Part shown: positions 36,402 through 47,907 of the stretch, piece after piece
Layout of the letters: each line of letters starts with the position of its first letter
Position numbering within the stretch: position 1 is the stretch's first letter
Origin: Sphagnum magellanicum
Taxonomy: Eukaryota; Streptophyta; Sphagnopsida; Sphagnales; Sphagnaceae
DNA: 64,000 nt
Direction of reading: 5' to 3'
Assembly: GCA_021904315.1 (NCBI GenBank)
Contig: CM038912.1
Coordinates: 24,650,949 to 24,714,948 of the forward strand
Translations under genes and position numbers: made by a program
Notes under the pieces: model-generated
What the model saw: only the letters and a program-made list of their open reading frames with translations
What the model was told of the DNA's origin: nothing
Database searches by the model: none

Positions 36402-36714
36402 TGTTAACAAATAGGAGAAGTGCTCAAGTGCAAACATAAATCTTTATTGAAAGGAAACTACAACATAAAGTTCACAACACAAAACACAACATCAAGAACT
36501 CTCCAAGGTTCTTGTCACAAGAAATACACAAACTTGTGTAATGAAGAAAAGAGAAGCAAACCATCAACACCAAGGTATTTAACTACAAGACCAAACCACA
36601 AATAACCAAACTAAAATAAGTAACGAAGGTAATTCAACCTTGTGAAAGTAACCTAGTTACTTTCCTACTCCAGTAACTAATGAAACCTAACTAGTTGAGC
36701 TTGAATTCTCAACA
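36402..36714 (-). repeat. 3' LTR of the young copia
   Basis: 313 bp, TGTTAACA...CTCAACA on the plus strand. It matches the 5' LTR at 42,305-42,617 without any difference that I could see. On the element strand it contains a TTAAATACC TATA-like word (near 36,578) and an AATAAA polyadenylation-type signal (36,443-36,448). Confidence 0.95.
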
Positions 36715-36729
36715 CTCCCCCTCAAGCTC
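36715..36729 (-). other. Polypurine tract
   Basis: On the element strand the sequence GAGCTTGAGGGGGAG lies directly before the 3' LTR. This purine run is the expected plus-strand primer for a copia element and matches the TTGAGGGGGAG form common in plant copia elements. Confidence 0.9.
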
Positions 36730-36785
36730 AAATCCACTTCTAGTACACCAAGCATTTTTCGAAACTTCCTTAGCTTGTCTGTACC

Positions 36786-37202
36786 TAAAGCCTTTGTGAA
36801 AATGTCAGCAACTTGATCTTCGGTACTGACATGAATAAGGTCAATTTCTTTTGCTAGAACTTTTTCTCTAATGAAGTGATAGTGCACCTCAATGTGCTTT
36901 GTCCTAGCATGATAGACCCGGTTGTTAGCAAGTAGTATGCTACTAATGTTATCACAATAGATGACAACAGGAGCATCCACTAACTGTCCCAAATCTGAGA
37001 GTAGTTTTTGTAACCAAACTACTTCACATGCAGCAATTGCTGCACCTCTGTATTCTGCTTCCGTGCTTGATAGTGCAACTATTGGTTGTTTCTTACTGTT
37101 CCAACTAACAGCACCACTTCCAAAAGAAAACATGAAACCACTGGTTGATCTTCTATCTGAAACATTACCAGCCCAATCAGCATCCGTGTATCCATGTACT
37201 TG
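36786..37202 (-). mobile_element. Young copia: RNase H region
   Basis: This segment encodes the YTDADWAG motif near its start, SSTEAEYRGA in the middle, and the closing TKHIEVHYHFIRE and ADIFTKAL motifs characteristic of copia RNase H. It follows the reverse transcriptase directly. Its role in the family is removal of the RNA template during cDNA synthesis. Confidence 0.9.
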
Positions 37203-37445
37203 TAGCTGGCTCTTAGCTTCATAAAAAATTCCACATTGCAAGGTATGTTTTATGTACCTCAATATGCGCCTCACTGCATCCAAATGTGGCTTTCGTGGTG
37301 TTTGCATGAATTGACTCACCACTCCAATTGCATAACTCAAATCTGGCCTTGTGATGGTCATGTAAATCAAACTCCCCACTATGCGTCTATACATAGTGGT
37401 ATCCTCCACGAGGTCTCCTTCATCTGCACTCAACTTCACATTTTG

Positions 37446-38174
37446 CTCCAATGGAATTGAAATGGGTTTACAACCCGTCATCCCATATTCGGACAATTTG
37501 TTCAAGGCATATTGCCTTTGTAGTAACCATATCCCTTTCGGGGAATGGATTACCTCAATGCCGAGGAAATAACGCAACTCTCCCAAATCCTTCATCTCAA
37601 ACTTTTGCTTCAAAAGCTTCTTCAAATCAGAGATGTCTGCATCACTATCTCTTGTGATAATCAAGTCATCAACATAGATGACTATGACTACAATCCCATG
37701 ATCTGTCTTTTTCACATATAATGAAAAATCTGCATTAGATGTTTGAAATCCACTTGTGACAAGATATTGACATATTTTGTCTGACCAAGCTCTAGGTGCT
37801 TGCTTCAAGCCATACAGAGCTTTCTTCAACCTACAAACCAAATTAGGATGTGTTTGGTCCACATAACCTGGTGGTTGTTCCATGTACACTTCTTCCTGTA
37901 AATCTCCATGAAGAAAGGCATTCTTTACATCCATTTGATGTAAAGACCATCCTTTTGCTGCTGCCATAGCAATGATTGTTCTTACGGTTGTCATTTTGGC
38001 AACTGGACTATAGGTCTCCTCATAGTCTATGCCATACGTTTGGGCATGACCTTTGGCAACCAATCTTGCTTTGTATCTGCTCACAGATCCATCTGCATTG
38101 TGTTTGACCTTGTACACCCATTTGCACCCAATTGCTTTCTTGTCTTTTGGTAAAGCTACCAATTCCCAAGTAGC
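37446..38174 (-). mobile_element. Young copia: reverse transcriptase region
   Basis: The copia reverse-transcriptase domain is recognisable by TWELVALP, CKWVYKVK, QMDVKNAFLHG and the catalytic YVDD motif at 37,665-37,676, then the LGIEV segment. It would copy element RNA into cDNA inside the particle. Confidence 0.93.
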
Positions 38175-38810
38175 ATTCGCATCCAAAGCCGCCATCTCTT
38201 CATCCATGGCATTGTCCCATTTAGGGTTTCCAATCGCTTGTTCAAAACAAGTGGGTTCAACCTCCTGTATAACTCTCACCATGTATGCATAATGATGAGC
38301 TACAAAGCCATCATATGTGAGTCTTTGTACAGGGTACTTGACTCGTGTGGATCTTCGTACTCCATTGTTGTTGTCGGGTGTTTTCAAAGCTTTCTTGGCC
38401 ATTCGAGCTCCGGGAGAAGTAATTGAGGTGATTCTTGATTCTCCACCCACACTCTTCTCTGAATCACTTGATTCATCATCTACATGAGAGTTTCTAGATG
38501 ATGTTTGAGGACTACCATCTACAATGTTTGACGATCTCAATCTTCTTTTCCATGGAGTGTTATTGGACCCACTAATTGAAGACTCTTGTGGTCCACTAAT
38601 TAATTGTGATTCTTGTTCCACATTTGATGAAACATCACCATTTCTAGCTTCTCCATCTTCTGCTACCTTCAGTGGTGAATACCAACTAGCCATCTCATCA
38701 AACACAACATCTCTACTCACTTGCAACTTCTGAGTGGAAGGACTGAAACATCTATATCCCTTTTGTTCTGAGGAGTATCCAATGAAGATACATTTTTCAG
38801 CTTTTGGGTC

Positions 38811-39554
38811 TAGTTTTGATCTCTTCTCATCAGGAACATGCATGTATGCAATGCAACCAAACACTCTAAGGTGTGAAACATCGGGTTTCTTGCCTGTGAA
38901 TTTTTCTTCAGGTGTCATGCCATGAACTGCCGCTGTGGGTGTTCGATTCATGATGTAGACTGCAGTTGCTACCGCTTCTGCCCAAAAGTAATTTGGCAAA
39001 TTCTTCTCATTCAACATGGCACGTGCTATTTCTGTAATGTGTCTATTTTTCCTTTTAGCAACTCCATTCTGTTGTGGGGAATAACTACATGAATATTTCC
39101 TTTGAATCCCATGCTCCTTCAAGTACTCACTAAATTCATTTGAAAAGTACTCTCCCCCTCCATCGGACCTTAGGCATTTGATGCTCACACCCTTCTCCTT
39201 CTCCACCATTGCTTTGAAATGCAAAAAATGTTGAAACACTTCACCTTTGTGTTTCATGAAGTAGACCCACACCTTCCTTGTGTGGTCATCAATGAAACTC
39301 ACGTAGTACTTGCATCCTCCAATGGATTCTGTCTTCGTGGTCCACACATCTGAGTGGATCATTTCCAAAGGTTTGGAACTTACATGAGTTGTTTGAATTG
39401 GGAATGGATGCCTAGCTTGCTTCCCCAATTGGCATGCTTCACAAACCTTTGACATCACCTCTTCTGCTCCAAATTTGGGAAGACCTCCAACAAGATTTTG
39501 TTTCTCCATGAGCTTAAGACGTTGGAGATTAACATGGCCAACCCGCTTGTGCCA
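38811..39554 (-). mobile_element. Young copia: integrase region
   Basis: A gag-pre-integrase segment with a His/Cys zinc-binding pattern (WHKRVGHVN, then CEACQLGK) is followed by the copia integrase core (HSDVWTTK, RSDGGGEY, PQQNG). This is placed before the reverse transcriptase, the order that separates copia from gypsy. Confidence 0.9.
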
Positions 39555-39869
39555 AATTCCAATGTCTCCAACTCCTTTTCCATGTGTGAATAACATGGAA
39601 TTCACCTCAGGCATGTTCACATCCAAAGTGAACATTCGTCCATTCCTTTCTCCTTTTGCAATCAATTTGCCTTGGTTCTTCATGTCTTCCACAAAACATC
39701 CATTTGGGTTGAATGTCACCTGTAAACCTTGTTCCACCATCTGGCCTACGGAGACCAAATTTTTTGTTATGGTTGGAACATGAAGTACATCTTTCAGGTA
39801 CTTTGTTTGCCCATCTTGCATGGACAATGGCACCTTGCCAATTTGTGTGATGGGATGTGTAGTGTCATC

Positions 39870-39960
39870 ACCAGTTTCCACAAACCCTGGTGTCTTCAAA
39901 TCCTTTGCGTCTCTAAACCATTCTCCATGGCTAATCATGTGATTTGAAGCTCCAGAATCC
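39870..39960 (-). mobile_element. Young copia: protease region
   Basis: WYVDSGASNHM carries the Asp-Ser-Gly active-site signature of retroelement aspartic proteases (DSGAS at 39,945-39,959). It lies between the gag zinc knuckle and the integrase, as expected for copia. Confidence 0.88.
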
Positions 39961-40059
39961 ACATACCAGACATTGTTGTCTGATACACCTCCTATCATTG
40001 AATTTACCATGTGCTGCATCACAAACAGTTGCTCATCACCTTGATTGCTAGTTGATGCA

Positions 40060-40982
40060 TAATTCCCTTGTTGCAGCTTTCCACTTCGTGCATCATGCTC
40101 CCTTTGATAACAGTTCTTGGCCATGTGCCCAGGTTTCCCACAGTAGTAGCAATTTGAATCGCTATTTGGTTGTTGACCTTGATGACTTCCACCAAGACCT
40201 CCACGACTTCCTCGACTTCCTCTTCCTCCAAAGTTTCCTCGTCCACCTCCATGAGACTGACCTTCATGTTGATGGTGTCCACCATGCGAGCTTCCGTGTC
40301 GTCCTCGAAATGAGGTTTTAGCACCTCTACCTCTACCTCTATTAGAGTTTGAATAGAAAGCACTTTCTTGTGATCCTCCATTGGATGAAGTACCAACAAC
40401 TCTCATCTCTTCACTTATAAGCAAGGTTATTAAGTCTTGGAAATTGGGAAATGTTTCTCTAACTGCAATTGAAGTACGAAACTGGCTATAGTCTTTTCCA
40501 AGTCCATTCAAGGTCACGGCCACTAGATCTTCATCATCTACAGGGGCTCCTATAGATGCAAGAGCATCTGCAAGGTTTTTCACCTTTGTAGAATAATCAT
40601 TGATGTTCATTTTGTTTTTCTATAGATTATGCAACTCTTGCTTGAGCTGCATTTTGCGAGCTTGTGTATTGGTGCTATACATTTTCACCAATGTATCCCA
40701 AGCTTGCTTGGGTGATTTTGCATCTTGAATATGCACAATCATGGAATCGGACACACTCACAGAAAGCCAATACAAGACTTTTCTTTCTTTTTCATGCCAA
40801 GTTTTATTGGCTTGAATTTGCTGTTGTGTGGGGTTTTTTGGGAGAGGAGGTTCTGTTTCATCACCAGTTATGAATTCCCAATAGCCTTTCCCCATCAAGA
40901 AATTCATAATCCTAAATTTCCACACTTGGAAATTGTTCTTGTCTAGTTTCTCAATTGCAATTTGAGAAAGGCTGTCCGCCAT
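40060..40982 (-). mobile_element. Young copia: gag region with zinc knuckle
   Basis: The gag segment starts MADSLSQIAIEKLDKNNF and contains the W..F and AKEAW-like features of copia UBN2-type gag. A basic Arg/Gly-rich stretch precedes one CCHC zinc knuckle, CYYCGKPGHMAKNC (40,110-40,151). Gag forms the particle and binds element RNA. Confidence 0.88.
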
Positions 40983-41034
40983 CTCTCAAGGCACCACTCA
41001 ATGTCTTCTTGGGGTTTCACAATGATTTTAATTC

Positions 41035-41150
41035 CTTCCTTGGGTTTCTAGGGTTAGGGTTAGGGTTTTCCTTCCTTAGGTTTCTAGAATTAAGGTTAGG
41101 GTTAGGGTTTTCCTTCCTTAGGTTTCTAGAATTAGGGTTAGGGTTAGGGC
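41035..41150 (-). repeat. Three ~35-42-bp tandem units in the copia leader
   Basis: Units CCTTCCTTRGGTTTCTAG followed by AATTARGGTTAGGGTTAGGG are repeated at about 41,035, 41,070 and 41,112. The TTAGGG words look telomere-like, but they are part of this local repeat inside the untranslated leader of the young element. Confidence 0.75.
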
Positions 41151-42170
41151 TGAACCATATGGACCTTGCATATGTATGTATGTCTTGAGTATTATACGAA
41201 ATTCTATACTATACATAGGTTTTACGTATATGTACGTATCTCGTATAATATTTCGTATGGTATTAAGTACATGATTACATATCACACTTTTGTACGAAGG
41301 TCTTGATAATGTATTTGCGCTTCCCAATCTCCAAACTCCTTCCTTCAAGTTCTCCCAAGATGTATTTGCTCCACTTCAAAACTTTGCTTTGATGTCTTCT
41401 CAAAACAACTTTTGTCAAAGCAACTTTGCAAAGCTACTCCACACACATATGACCTTGAATCGTTCTGAAATTCTGGTGAAACATGAACAACTATGTCTAC
41501 TAACTTCTCTCAAAATTTCAGCTCATTTGACTTCATAAAATGGGAGATCTTGCTACTTCTTTGAAGTCACCTCAAACTGGGACCTGAACACAAAATGACT
41601 TACAACTCGCTCTCAGCAACTCCAAAATCCTTGAGATTTTGGGAGACACATAAGATATATGTCTTTTATATCTGCTCAAAATTTCAGCTCTAGTAATGAT
41701 GACCACAAAGAGATATCACTTTCAAAAGAAACTGACTTCAAAACTGAGACTGAAACTTTAGATGCTTGGATCTCTCTCAATATAAATCCAAATGACATGA
41801 AATTTCTCTCACACATGTATTCCTATATGATCTATAAGATACCAATGCTGCAGATCCAAAAAAACTCAAACAAAGGAGATATGACCAAAAAACCAGATCT
41901 GACACAAAATCTTCAAAACCTCATAACTCTCATAAAACAAATCCTTTTCTCTTGAAATTTTGAGAATAGAAGCGTCCTATAGTCTTCTACAACCTCTCCA
42001 AGTTTCACTCCAAGATCTTTTCACAGTAGCTCTAGATCTAGGTTTAAAAATCTGACTTCCACAACTTTGTTATGTGGATCTCCTCTCACCTCTTTTCTTT
42101 TCTTTTCTTTCTCTTCACTTTTTTCCTTTCCTTGTTTTTCTTTTGCACTTGACAAACTCCTATGATATTA

Positions 42171-42262
42171 CTAGAGACTCTCAAGCTCTAGTACTAGAGA
42201 CTCTCAAGCTCTAGTACTAGAGACTCTCAAGCTCTAGTTCTAGAGACTTTTTAGCTCTAGAT
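42171..42262 (-). repeat. Four 23-bp tandem units next to the copia primer site
   Basis: CTAGAGACTCTCAAGCTCTA plus three bases repeats at 42,171, 42,194, 42,217 and (diverged) 42,240. Each unit holds an inverted CTAGAG/CTCTAG pair. The array lies in the leader about 30 bp downstream of the primer site. Its function is unknown. It may be regulatory or a packaging structure. Confidence 0.85.
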
Positions 42263-42292
42263 CTCTTCCAACTTCCTCATCAAACAACCTAA

Positions 42293-42304
42293 GCTCTGAT
42301 ACCA
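42293..42304 (-). other. Primer-binding site (initiator tRNA-Met)
   Basis: The element-strand sequence TGGTATCAGAGC abuts the 5' LTR with no gap. It is complementary to the 3' end of plant initiator tRNA-Met, the usual primer of plant copia elements. Confidence 0.95.
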
Positions 42305-42617
42305 TGTTAACAAATAGGAGAAGTGCTCAAGTGCAAACATAAATCTTTATTGAAAGGAAACTACAACATAAAGTTCACAACACAAAACACAACATCAAGA
42401 ACTCTCCAAGGTTCTTGTCACAAGAAATACACAAACTTGTGTAATGAAGAAAAGAGAAGCAAACCATCAACACCAAGGTATTTAACTACAAGACCAAACC
42501 ACAAATAACCAAACTAAAATAAGTAACGAAGGTAATTCAACCTTGTGAAAGTAACCTAGTTACTTTCCTACTCCAGTAACTAATGAAACCTAACTAGTTG
42601 AGCTTGAATTCTCAACA
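42305..42617 (-). repeat. 5' LTR of the young copia
   Basis: 313 bp, apparently identical to the LTR at 36,402-36,714. It would carry the element promoter in the minus orientation. An AATAT target duplicate follows at 42,618-42,622. Confidence 0.95.
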
Positions 42618-45600
42618 AATATAAGGTTAATTTAGGTTAATTTAGGTCAATTTAGGGTCAACCTAGGTCAAAATGAAGTTGGGGTGCCCAAAAAACAATT
42701 AGAAAAAATAAAAAATAACATCATTTGGTCATCGTAAACCCTATGGTGACTGAAATAATAAATTCAATCATTAACTTTTGGTCATTGTAAAGCCTGTGGT
42801 GACCATAACAACAAAATCAGTCGCCAACTTTTGGTTGCCACAGTCAACAATCCAAATTTTTCAATCGTTTAGTTTGGTGACCAAAGGCAACCGAATTTTT
42901 TTTGATTGGCTAAAATGACAACTAAAAATTGGCAACCAAAATTCAAACAACTACCAAATTTTTTTGGGTAGCGAAAAAAAATAATTAAATTGTTGAATCA
43001 ATGGCCACTATCAATCAAATGACCAAAACTTTTTCAGGTAGTTCTCAAAAAAATTGGGTTGCCCAAAAAATTTCAAGTGCCAACTTATGGTTGCCACATT
43101 AGTGATCGAAAATTGGTGACCAACTTTTGTGTTCATTGCCCGAAAAATCTGGGCAAAGACCAAAATGTTTTGGGTAGCGATAAAAAAAATTTAATCATCA
43201 ACAACTAGAAAAATCAGCCATTGTCGATTGAAACAACTAATTTCCTTTGGGGAGCTCACAAAATGTTTTTTAGCACACTAAAAAGTTTTGGTTGCCAACT
43301 ACAACGATTGAAAGTTGATGATCAAAAAACATTTATTGATTATTATGGTGACTGAAAGTTGACGACCGAAATTTTTGATTGCCTAGTTTAGTGACATGAA
43401 ATTGAAAATTCAATCACCAATCACGTGGCAATTGAATTTTTTTTTCAATCACCACACATAACAAGGGCAACCCAAGGGTAATTAAAAAAAATTGTCCATC
43501 AATCCTAATGGATGCAACCTATGTGTCAAGATGGACACCAACGTGAAGCCCAACACAAAATGGTCGTGTCATGTCAATTTCGACAACCCTTGTAAAAATA
43601 TTTGTTGTTGTATTTGAAATAGGAACATAATTGAAGCAGATTTGTTTAGCTTGGAATTATTTTCAAATAAAGTGATATTATGTGTCAATGTGTACATTAT
43701 GATTGTGAAATTTTGGATTCATAGTAAAAGCCATTACACTTGTCAACAAAAATTGGGGTAGGATCATATTAAGAAAAACCAAGGTCTTGTAACAATCTTT
43801 GCAACAAATGGCCTCAGCAATAGCTTTGGACAGTGCCATATATTTGGATTCCATATTGGACAAGGCCATTGATGTTTGCTTCTTACTCCCATAGGACACC
43901 ATAATTTGAACAAATAGAAATTAATAGCTTGAGGTAAAACATCTTATATCTTTATCACTAGCTTAGTTGGCATCCAAGCTATAGAACACATGACCGTTGG
44001 GGTTTTGTTGAACTTAATGCCAATTGAAGTTGTTTTTTTTTTTGTATCATAAGAATCATTTTGTAACTTGTCAATGCATAGCACCCAAATTAGCCAAATG
44101 TTGAACCAGACTACATATAATGTAAAAGTAATATGGTTGAAAAAACACAATGGCATGCATCATACTCCCAACAAGTTGTGAATAAAAAATCTAAGCCATA
44201 TGTGCTATCCGCGATAGTCATAGGGGAGTCTTCTTGAGAAAGCTTCAAGCTAGCTTCTAATGGGATGTTAATGGGATGACACATGCACATGGTTAGCAAA
44301 GTAAAACATTGATAAGAATTTTTTCTTCAAACATGTACACAATTGACCAACATCATGATCACAAAAAATTTGCATGCCCAAAAGGTAAGTAATTTCTTCG
44401 TCATTAGACATTTTAAGTTCACAATGGAATAATAGTTTCATATCAATGATCAAATGTAAGAAATTTTTAACAATAATGCAATCATCTACATAGATTGTTA
44501 AAATAATAAGTTGTCCATTATTAAATTTCTATATATAAACATTGGAATTAGCATCTATGGGATGAAAATAATTTTAAATTGAATATGTATTTAAATGTTG
44601 ATACCAAGTTTTAGTGGATTAGTGCAAGCCATAAATAGATATATGCAATTTACAAACTAAATGATTTGACGACTTATTATGCAATCCTTTAGGAATTTGC
44701 ATATAAATTTCTTCTTCTTCTCTGTCATTCAAAAAGGATGTCTTCACATCTAGTTAATGAATTTCCAAATTATGTTGTGTGGCTAGTGTTAATAAAACTT
44801 TAATGGAGTTTATTTTAACAATTGGCAAAAAATTGTCACCATAGTCCACACTAAGAATTTGATTAAAGCCCCTAGCAACAAGTTTAACTTTATATCTATG
44901 AACATCACCGAATGGTGTACATTTTATTTTAAAAATCCATTTATGAGTAACGGTTTGTCTATTGGTTGGTAAAGTGGTAAAGATCCATGTCTAATTATTC
45001 TTAAGAGAGTCACGTTTAAAGTCAATAGCCTTTTTTCAATGTATAGATGATTTAGTAAATAGAACTTTTGAAATAATGAGGGGTTATTGTATATTACTTT
45101 TAACAAGGAAAGCATGTGAATATTTCCAAGGTGGTTTACAACTTTTAGGACTTGTAGAACAACCTTCTATGGTTTCTATAAGCCAAACAAGTGGTGTGAA
45201 ATGTGGAGTGGAGGAATTTGATGAAGAAGGTGAACCTGAATGTGCATCAACTGGTTGATATAAGTGGGATGGTGGATCTACATCGATATTCACATGAAAA
45301 AATGTTTTAGCTAGATCAATGAGAGGTTGGAGGGGATCAACTAGCTATGTCAAGGGGAATATGGGTAGAAGGAAGAGACATTATAAACATTGGATTTTCT
45401 AAATATGGTACTAGTATTAATGAAATATATTTTGAAGACCATGTGTGGATTTTGAATAATGTTAAATCCAAAAGAAGTTCATAATTATCAACATCCTCTA
45501 ATGGTGCTTCTAGCATAGTGGATATTGATAGAAAAGTAGATTTTTCATGGTTTATTTCTAGAATAAAAAACTTGCTGGGATCCCTTTTTCATCAACATGT

Positions 45601-46021
45601 AGACTTTGGATTCATCATTATACCCCAAAAATATGCATTCAACACTATGGGATTCTAATTTGGTGCAATAAATTTTTTGAATCAAAACAAAAGCCTAACA
45701 ACAAATTTTTTTTAATCTTGACAAATTTGTTACAACCCCAATCTTGACAAATTTGGTTTAACCCTAGTCCAAGATTGATAAGGTGTGATTTGTTCACTTA
45801 GAGCTTTAATTGATTTTGATTTTGAAAATAATTACCAATCGTTATTGCTTGTCCCTAATAAATTTTAGGAAGACCATGATGATAAACATACTAAAAAACC
45901 CCCAATTAATGTTATATTCTTTCTTTTAACCACCCCATTTTGTTGGGGTATGTTAGCTTTTATGTATTGTCTTTTAATGCCATGCATTTCAGAAAAATTC
46001 ATAAATTCATTAGATTTATAT

Positions 46022-46037
46022 CCCCCCCCCCCCCCCC
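46022..46037 (+). repeat. Poly-C homopolymer (16 C)
   Basis: A run of 16 C lies inside the integrase part of the old copia fossil, in a place where slippage has probably extended a shorter C run. The length should be treated as uncertain. Confidence 0.9.
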
Positions 46038-47907
46038 ATCAAACCTTAATATTTTGTTTCATTTATTAATTTGATTTTCCATATGTTCTTTATAAAGTTG
46101 AAATTTTGGAAAAGCTTCAAATTTATGTGTCAATAAATAAATTAGCGTATCTAGATTTACCATCTACAAATGTAATGAAATATTGATTTCAAATGCGTGT
46201 AGGAAGGTTTAGTGGTCCACATATTTCAATATGAACCATATTTAAAATGTCAATTGCCTTTGTGGCTAGCCTTTTGGGAAATTTAACCTTATGTTGTTTT
46301 CCTTTAATACATGATTTACACATTGACATTTTTTTTTCATTAAAAGAGTCTATTCTAGTTCCCATTAGCTAGATTTGATCGATATGTCCTAGCCATAAAT
46401 GTCACAACTTAGCAATATTGATAATAGTTGTAGCCGGAATTGCAATAAAATGTATGGTTTCTTTGTTTGTAACACCTAATTTTTAGAGATCTATATCCAC
46501 ATTACACATAGCAATATGATGGCCACATGCATTTCTTAAAACACATTAACCATTTTTAATCAAAATTTCCCCCTTGGCTTGTTCAAGTTGTTTAGCAAAA
46601 AACGTTTTTTTCTTAAGGCTTGGTACATGGAAAACACTAGGAAAATTTCCCTAATGTGACCATATCCCAATTTTATGGAGACTTTTCCACAACCATGAAT
46701 GTTATGCGTGATGTTATTATCCAAAATACCATTTGCCCATGGACATATGATAAGTGGCACCAATATCAACATACTAGGTGTTATTAGTGCCTTATTTTGT
46801 CAAAAGGGTTGGTTATCATTTATTTTTAAAAATGACCAACACAATGCATTTCTTCATTCTAGTTTCCATTTTATTTTTTATTGTGCAATTCTTTCAAATT
46901 TTGACTTATCCTTTCTTCATTTTTAGTTTCCAAAAATTTTCTAGGTTAAGACCATAAACTAGGACTTATTAAAAAAATTCTTCCACATTATTTTCTTCCA
47001 TAACATTTAATTCATTCATGACAACATCACAAGTTTCACTTTTTTTTTTTTCATTTTCTAATGATTGTTCCATTTTGCAATTTTCACAAGAGATTTAATA
47101 GAAGAAAACCTCTTAATTATGCTCTACCAAAATTATGTTACAAAATGAATATAATTGTAAATAATTGAACAAAAGCCTATCTAGTAAGGTTTGAAGGTTG
47201 AGGTAACAATTACAAACATTAAAAAACAAATGAGTTAAGGGTAAGAAGATGAAAAAATAATGTAGGTAATCAATGAAGACAATGTTCAAAGTAATGTTTA
47301 AGGAAATTTAGAAGAATGTCTAAGTGAAACCTGCAAAAAAACAAAACCGAAAACAAAAAACAAAAATGAAAAATGAATACAAGAAAATGAAACACAAAAA
47401 AACTAAAGAAAGAAAAAACACCAATGTGAAAAAGAAAAAACTTATTAAAATGAAAGTTGTGCATTCCTATGCTCCAACTTTTACATAAACAAAGGGGGAA
47501 TACCAAGCTTGAAGTTTAAAGCAAACATGAACAAGGCTAACATGTAGTAAGTAAGCAAGGCAATGATGGCAAAGCAAGCATGCAGGTAGCGATGATGCGC
47601 AGATAAGGCAAACATGCAATTAATAGGCAAACAAGTAGCGATGGCAAACTAGGTAGCTAGGCAACAAGCAAGTGAAAGAACATGCAACAAGCAAGTGGGC
47701 AATGATGGCAATGTAGGCAAACAAGTAGCAAGTGAGTGGGTGCGATGGTGAACAAGCAACAAGCAACAAGTAGGTGGGTGACGATGGCAAAGTAGGCAGA
47801 CATGCAATAAGTAGGCAAGCATGATCACAAAGCGGGTAGACAAGCAGCAAGTAAGTGGGCAGTGATGGCAAAGCAGGTGGATTTGTAACAAGCAAGTGGG
47901 TGGACAT

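Larger units (their letters stand above)
36402..42617 (-). mobile_element. Young Ty1/copia retrotransposon
   Basis: A structurally complete element of 6,216 bp with 313-bp LTRs that look identical, flanked by perfect 5-bp AATAT duplications (36,397-36,401 and 42,618-42,622). It runs on the minus strand: 5' LTR, initiator-Met primer site, a ~1.3-kb leader, gag, protease, integrase, reverse transcriptase, RNase H (the copia order), polypurine tract, 3' LTR. It looks nearly whole, with about one apparent break in its coding region. Identical LTRs imply a very recent insertion. The second hAT-like copy (about 63,050) shows the corresponding unoccupied site. Confidence 0.95.
36318..43591. mobile_element. 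hAT-like TIR element, copy 1 (holds the young copia)
   Basis: The ends are TAGGGTTGTC (36,318) and GACAACCCTT (43,582-43,591), inverted with 9 of 10 matches. They are flanked by GTCAAAAT (36,310-36,317) and GTAAAAAT (43,592-43,599), an 8-bp target duplication with one difference. An 8-bp duplication with TAGGG-type ends suggests the hAT superfamily. Without the nested copia and its duplication it is about 1.05 kb and codes for nothing, so it is non-autonomous. Its interior is built from repeated GGTTGCCAA / GGTGACCGAAA-like words. It lies in the RNase H end of the old copia. A paralogous copy starts at 62,976. Confidence 0.7.
36050..47135 (-). mobile_element. Old Ty1/copia element (outer layer of a nest)
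   Basis: A degraded copia pol is readable in short stretches on the minus strand: integrase around 46,400-45,700 with a PQQNG-like site near 45,950, reverse transcriptase around 44,950-44,300 with the YVDD motif at 44,481-44,492, and RNase H around 43,930-43,600. The RNase H end is interrupted by the TIR element at 36,318-43,591, and its coding trace resumes on the other side at about 36,310-36,240. A degenerate initiator-Met primer-site-like GCTCTACCA at 47,121-47,129 marks the probable 5' end. LTRs were not resolved. It is an ancient fossil with many breaks. Confidence 0.7.

Noticed and set aside
41035-41150. Interstitial telomere
   Set aside because: The TTAGGG words occur only two or three at a time, inside three longer ~40-bp units within the leader of a retrotransposon, not as a continuous telomeric array.
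42171-42262. CRISPR-like array of 23-bp repeats
   Set aside because: The repeats are directly adjacent with no spacers and belong to a plant retroelement leader.
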